Shown here in pieces: positions 59,907 to 64,000 of a stretch of DNA of 64,000 nt. The first letter of the stretch is position 1. Every line of letters begins with the position of its first letter. The DNA is taken from contig NC_030685.2 in NCBI RefSeq assembly GCF_000004195.4, positions 50,833,516-50,897,515 of the forward strand. The letters are read 5' to 3'. The translations under genes and the position numbers were made by a program. The notes under the pieces are model-generated. The model had not been told where the DNA came from. It was given only the letters and a program-made list of their open reading frames with translations, and ran no database searches. Source of the stretch: Xenopus tropicalis (taxonomy: Eukaryota; Chordata; Amphibia; Anura; Pipidae).

Positions 59907-61199
59907 CAGAGGAACCCATAAACACCATTACTTTTTTGCTTTATAAAGTATACACTATACTCCAGCATTTCATGGGTTAATATTTTTACACTGTATTAAG
60001 TTCCAGCTCAGAAGGAGTTAGAGATTTATCCTGTCCACTAAATGCTGGTTCTACTTGGCTCTCATCCTAAGGGAGCTGACTGGTGACGGGGTGATTTAAA
60101 GCGCCGCAGCCTGTTTCTGCAGAGGATCAATTCATTACGGCACTCCCACCAGCCTTAGCATTATGCCTCCTGACTAACAATTAATCCTGAGCATGGTGCA
60201 GTGAGATCCACTTAAGTGGAATACCTTCCCGATGCAAAGCAACTGCTTCCAAAACACTGTCTTATAAAGGATTTAAATGAGCACTTGACACAATACATCA
60301 ATATACCTGATTTAAACCAGTGCTGCATAAGCTACTCTGCTTATGTACTGGCATTGGCTTGCAATTCAATTTCACAGCAGCATTGCAGGTGTGTTAATGC
60401 AAGGTTTTATGTACAAGGGGTTATACATAAGTAACATTCTTGCAATACTTGCTCACATAGGCTGGAAGAACATACTGCACTTTATGATGGTAATGGGGAC
60501 ACCTTTACCCTGTTGCATTTCCCAGGTCACATAAATGCATATGTTTAAGTATGTGCATGTGTGCAGTCACAGACAGCAAAGCTGGGGATCTTTCTGTAGG
60601 CCCCTACATGGTTAAGCAAAACAACTAAAAGATTTAACTTTTTTTCACTCCAGATTACAAAATCTGGTTTTATTTATTACAGAGAGGTGGAACATGTAAA
60701 TTAACTTTGTTGATACTAAATCACCTCCCCTTGAGTTACAAAAAACATTAGATTTAATACCTAGTTTAAGTACTACCAAGATTAGTTTTCATGCACAAGC
60801 TAAGGAACTAATGTCTGTCAGTACATAATATGGGGGGGGGGTTGTAGGTAGGCAAAAAATAAAGCTATTTTATGCCTGACATACATGCAGTGTTGCCTAA
60901 AGAGTAGAGATTATGTGATTTCTTTTTCATGCCAGATCCACCTCAGGGCAATTGCAATTGCTCAGTAATTCTGTTTGTGTGCAATAAAAATGCCAATTCT
61001 AGAATGGAGTCGGCACAGACCATGAAGCATCAAATCACTCAGTCAATCCATAGGATCACATTAAATTTTTTCTGATGAATTGTATTTACCTCTTACTTCT
61101 ACTTGATGAGTTCCATGTGTTCTTATACACAGAATGTCTAGAGAAATAATATAATAAATATATATATACACTTGTATTTATTAATGTAAAGGGAGATAC
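58547..61199 (-). other. nrp2: intron within b1
   Basis: 2.65 kb. It contains a (GATA)n tract (59864-59909), a TG/G-rich stretch (59611-59640) and a G-run (60832-60841). Nothing else was recognised. Confidence 0.6.
59864..59909 (+). repeat. (GATA)n microsatellite
   Basis: About eleven GATA units with GACA interruptions near both ends. Confidence 0.95.
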
Positions 61200-61369
61200 C
61201 TGCAAATATTCCTTGTTGGTGTCTACATTGGGAGTCCAACCATTATCATCACTGTTGAGCCTACTTTGTTGGGCTGTCCACCTCCCATCTGAGTATGTAG
61301 AGGAAGCGGTAATCTGTTCATTTGAAATACGCCCTGACTCCATGCCCAAAGGAACATTGCACTGGAAAG
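61200..61369 (-). CDS. nrp2: nrp2 exon: b1 discoidin (F5/8 C) domain, first part
   Basis: This 170-bp exon runs from phase 1 to phase 0 and encodes the start of b1, from TFQCNVPLGMESG to NKEYLQ. b1 is the factor V/VIII C-type beta-barrel that binds VEGF and other ligands with a C-terminal arginine (the CendR rule). Seen here are the opening disulphide cysteine (QCNVPLG), the first ligand-loop Tyr and Trp (TYSDGRW), and the GWTPNVD loop with the Thr and Asp that line the CendR pocket in NRP1/NRP2 structures. The acceptor is tgtttccag and the donor cag|gtatct. Confidence 0.96.
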
Positions 61370-62812
61370 CTGGAAACAAAGCAAGAAAATGGAAAATTAA
61401 GTAATAATATAATTTCTTAATTATACTACAGAATCTAAAATCTTCCTTCATATATTTTTGAACTAGATGGAGAAGGATTTACTACCAGTGGGGATCAGTG
61501 ACCCAAACCATTCTGCCAGTACTGTGAATTCTAACCACTAAATATTCATTTTGGAAAAAACATGGAAGAAACTGCCACTGAGCAGCAGTATATAATAAGG
61601 CCTAGCTAGCATAAGGAACCAGCGGAGGACTGTGAATAAAATAATAAGCATCAGTCATATTCAGTCTTATTCAGAAGTAAGATATGTTGGGTTTTGTATG
61701 AATTTTGTCTGGAAGTTATGGGTCTAGCATATGATTTCTTGAATACATCAGGTAAATTAGTATTTGATAAAGGTTCATTAGAACAGGACATTAGCAAATA
61801 AGCCTTGGATTATATATTTTTATTTCATTTACTGGATACATTTACAAGAAGCACAAACAATGGGTATCCAACAGATTCATATATCACTGCACACCCTGAA
61901 TGCCAAAGAGACCAGTGATTAGCCTTTTTAGACAGGGGCTTCCTTGCAAATTAGTGTGTGATATCTGCTACTGTGTTTTCATCCCAGTGGTGTCTGCTTA
62001 AAGGTCCCAACTGACACTAATGATATGAAAATGATAATGAATAATTTTGTACATTGGCTGCAGACGAATGCCAAAGTGCTCTTTTGCAAGACTATAGATG
62101 TTCTGCAGACACAAAGGTGCTACTTGGAAAAATAAGCAGAATGCATAATAAGTGGAAAATGTCTGCATGGTCTAATTAAAAAGGCATCAGAATGTATGTA
62201 TGATTGTGCTCAATTTCACAACCTATAAACATTACAGTTTTCCTCCAAAAAATATTCTTTAATTAAAGCCAGTCTGCAGGATGGCTATTCCTAGGGCATT
62301 GTGGGAATCTGCCGGCAAATAAGTGAGATTTAACTATACATCCCACAATTTAAATATCCTCTTGAAAGCACATCGAAGAATAAATGGCTGAAACTATTAA
62401 TAAAGTGGCAATTCTCCCCAAAAGTGTATTAACCTGCAGTATGCGTAAAAGAGAATCCATTAAGACTGCAGAATATTAGAGGATAACGATGACTGGCATT
62501 GGATTTATTGTGGTTTGGATAACAGAACAATAGCCATTGGTAAGTAAAAAACATTTGTTTTAAATGAAAGACACAATCAGAATCAAAAACGAAGGTATTA
62601 TGAACAGTGGTTTAACACCATAGGATGTTAGCGATGGCTACAGCCCATAGCAGGCAAGACCTGTCACTTATGCTGTTAATAGAAACTGAAATGGGAAATG
62701 AGAATAATTCTGGTTTTTCAACAAAAAAGATGAGCTGTCTGACAAGCTCACAGTTAGATGAAAAGCTGTGCTGTCATAGCCTGACAGCCTTGTAGAAGGA
62801 TTTTCAACTTAC
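61370..62812 (-). other. nrp2: intron between a2 and b1
   Basis: 1.4 kb without recognised features. Confidence 0.6.
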
Positions 62813-62968
62813 TTTCAGGGACTTCCTGAGGGGCAAGGTAATATCGAGCTGAAAAGCCATCCTTAGCCACTGCCATGTCAGTGTGAAAGGTGAGCGAAAG
62901 GATTCCGGTTGATGAGCGGATTTCCGATGGGGTCTTGGTGCCACAATACCTGCCAATCAAGGGGCCTA
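62813..62968 (-). CDS. nrp2: nrp2 exon: a2 CUB domain, second part
   Basis: This 156-bp exon completes the a2 CUB domain. It enters in phase 1, completing a Val codon, and leaves in phase 1. It encodes GPLIGRYCGTKTPSEIRSST, then the conserved ILSLTFHTDMAVAKDGFSAR and a short linker ending in PQEVPE. RYC supplies the fourth CUB cysteine, and the FHTDMAVAKDGF strand is a CUB signature. The acceptor is tttctttacag and the donor aaa|gtaagt. The linker before b1 (LAPQEVPE) is the least conserved part. Confidence 0.96.
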
Positions 62969-63629
62969 CTGTAAAGAAAAATGAAAGTACTAATGTTATC
63001 GGCTGAGGGCACTGAGTCTGTCACATCATTCTGTGTTTCCCTAATTGCACTCCACTGCTTTTTTATCCGCTACACAGGACAGTGGCAGTAATGGTGTAAG
63101 CAGGTGCAGCTGCAACTTCCAGTAATCTACTACTACACTGCAGTCCATATGATAGAGATTTGATTTCTTAGTATCATGAATGTATCATCAAGAAAGAAAA
63201 GGGCAGATAGGCTGATTTATAGGAAGTGCTAGTAGCAGCAGCATTGCTGTGCTGTTGACAGTCAGAATAAGGAGCAAGAAAATAATAAAACATGTCACAA
63301 GCAGACCTAGCAAATTAATACTTTTACTGCTGGAATAAGATATCCTGGTCAACATCCAGACTGTTAGTCTCATTGCTTGGAGTCAGTCCCATTCATTTTA
63401 TTTCACATCAGCTTCTCAGAAATATTAGAGGTTCCAGTAAATTCTAATTGGCCAGTGAGCGTGGTTCTGTTACTTGCAGAGTATACTATATTTGAAGCAC
63501 CAGTATTTATGTTTAATAATATAATTTCAGCTTAGAATGGTGGTCAAGAGTATAGTGAATAATTTACATTTTTAGCAAACAGAAGAAAGAACTATGCATA
63601 GAATAGGAAAAGGAGTTTCACTATCTTAC
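62969..63629 (-). other. nrp2: intron within a2
   Basis: 661 bp without recognised features; splice signals are gtaag at the donor and a pyrimidine-rich acceptor tract. Confidence 0.65.
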
Positions 63630-63860
63630 CACTTGGAACTCCATCCCAGATGTCCAACCAGTCATATTTGCAGTCCCCCTCCCCAGCTTGGAGCGGGTCA
63701 TGCTCCAGGTCAAATGTAAGAAACTGTAGAATGATCTCCATCTTTGGCTTGGCCACAATGGTAAACACACAGTCTAAGTTATGGGGGTATTTGTCAGGAA
63801 AACCAGGAGACTCGATAGTACCATTGCTGTTGGTGAAGTTCCTGGAGCAATCTTCAGATC
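63630..63860 (-). CDS. nrp2: nrp2 exon: a2 CUB domain, first part
   Basis: This 231-bp exon is phase 1 to phase 1 and encodes 77 residues, from GSEDCSRNFT to WDGVPS. It is the N-terminal two thirds of the second CUB domain, which with a1 and b1 contacts the semaphorin Sema domain. Visible are three of the four CUB cysteines (EDC, LDC, GDC), two N-glycosylation sequons (NFT, NGT) and the acidic YDWLDIWDG stretch typical of calcium-binding CUB domains. The acceptor is ttgttcacag before 63860 and the donor is gtaag from 63629. FTIVAKPKMEIILQF and FDLEHDPLQAGEGDCKYDW are close to mammalian NRP2 and unlike NRP1. It is the most 5' exon in the window. Confidence 0.96.
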
Positions 63861-64000
63861 CTGTGAACAACAAAACATCAGGTATGTGAGATAAATGGAC
63901 AGATAGATCTGATTTAAGATTAAACCCATACAAAAAATGTGCTCTCGTTAAAGTTGCACCTATGCCAGAACACTGAATGTAAGTATTTATAAATATTTTT

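Larger units (their letters stand above)
11718..63860 (-). other. nrp2: nrp2 gene, 5'-truncated, with alternative 3' ends
   Basis: This span joins all the nrp2 exons in the window. Neuropilin-2 is a single-pass cell-surface co-receptor for class 3 semaphorins (mainly Sema3F, with plexin-A) and for VEGF-C/VEGF-A (with VEGFRs), acting in axon guidance, neural crest migration and lymphatic growth. Fifteen coding exons are visible, giving the order a2 CUB, b1, b2, linker, MAM, stem, TM and tail. Every boundary was checked for GT/AG and phase; the 2a chain from 63860 gives 790 residues plus stop and the 2b chain 767 plus stop. Paralogue choice is clear: the a2 CUB, the b1/b2 domains and both tails match NRP2, not NRP1. 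The a1 CUB, signal peptide and promoter are outside the window. Confidence 0.97.

Noticed and set aside
11718..63860. Assigning the gene to neuropilin-1
   Set aside because: The a2 domain (FDLEHDPLQ, GTKTPSE), the b1 loop (YSDGRW), the KCCSEA end and above all the presence of the GGTLLPG..YWYYVMAAGG alternative exon are NRP2 features; NRP1 residues at these places differ.
1..64000. A wholly new gene system in the window
   Set aside because: All strong coding signals belong to nrp2 and the one retroelement remnant; the rest is explained by introns, known repeat types or unremarkable AT-rich sequence.

Overview
The window is vertebrate genomic DNA, AT-rich with long introns and many interspersed repeats. 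The repeat types (T2-like elements with TTAA ends, foldback MITEs, and a SINE-like tail containing 'tttataaagcgctac') point to a clawed frog (Xenopus or a close relative). The species cannot be fixed from this sequence alone. No prokaryotic or viral gene system is present.

One protein-coding gene is recognisable: neuropilin-2 (nrp2), on the minus strand and cut at its 5' end by the window edge. Reading right to left, the visible exons encode the second CUB domain (a2; 63860-62813), two coagulation factor V/VIII C-type domains (b1; 61369-51125 and b2; 50998-49386), a Thr-rich linker (42864-42754), the MAM domain (41808-32046) and a short juxtamembrane stem (28502-28458). The gene then splits into two alternative 3' ends. 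One is a single terminal exon (21860-21574) giving the nrp2b transmembrane and cytoplasmic tail. The other is a 57-bp cassette (12184-12128) plus a terminal exon (12016-11718), giving the nrp2a tail that ends in the PDZ ligand SEA. Every junction has GT-AG signals and the phases fit throughout: 790 residues are encoded here for the 2a form with the cassette and 767 for 2b. The signal peptide, first CUB domain and promoter lie beyond position 64000.

The left 11.7 kb is 3' UTR and intergenic sequence. It holds a decayed Penelope-like reverse transcriptase (about 1-870), a GC-rich element with five NRF1-like sites (2101-2428), and several foldback or T2-type elements. The introns hold more palindromic elements: a chain of six hairpins at 34885-35273, two related foldbacks at 20007-20296 and 46223-46511, a 126-bp near-complete foldback at 33551-33676, a six-copy 48-bp tandem array (13258-13546), and microsatellites.

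I found no convincing undescribed biological system. The points most worth following are frog-specific features of the nrp2 isoform switch (a charge-altered cassette and an apparently lost internal splice donor), a very short intron that is largely microsatellite, the NRF1-like site array, and the multi-hairpin element.
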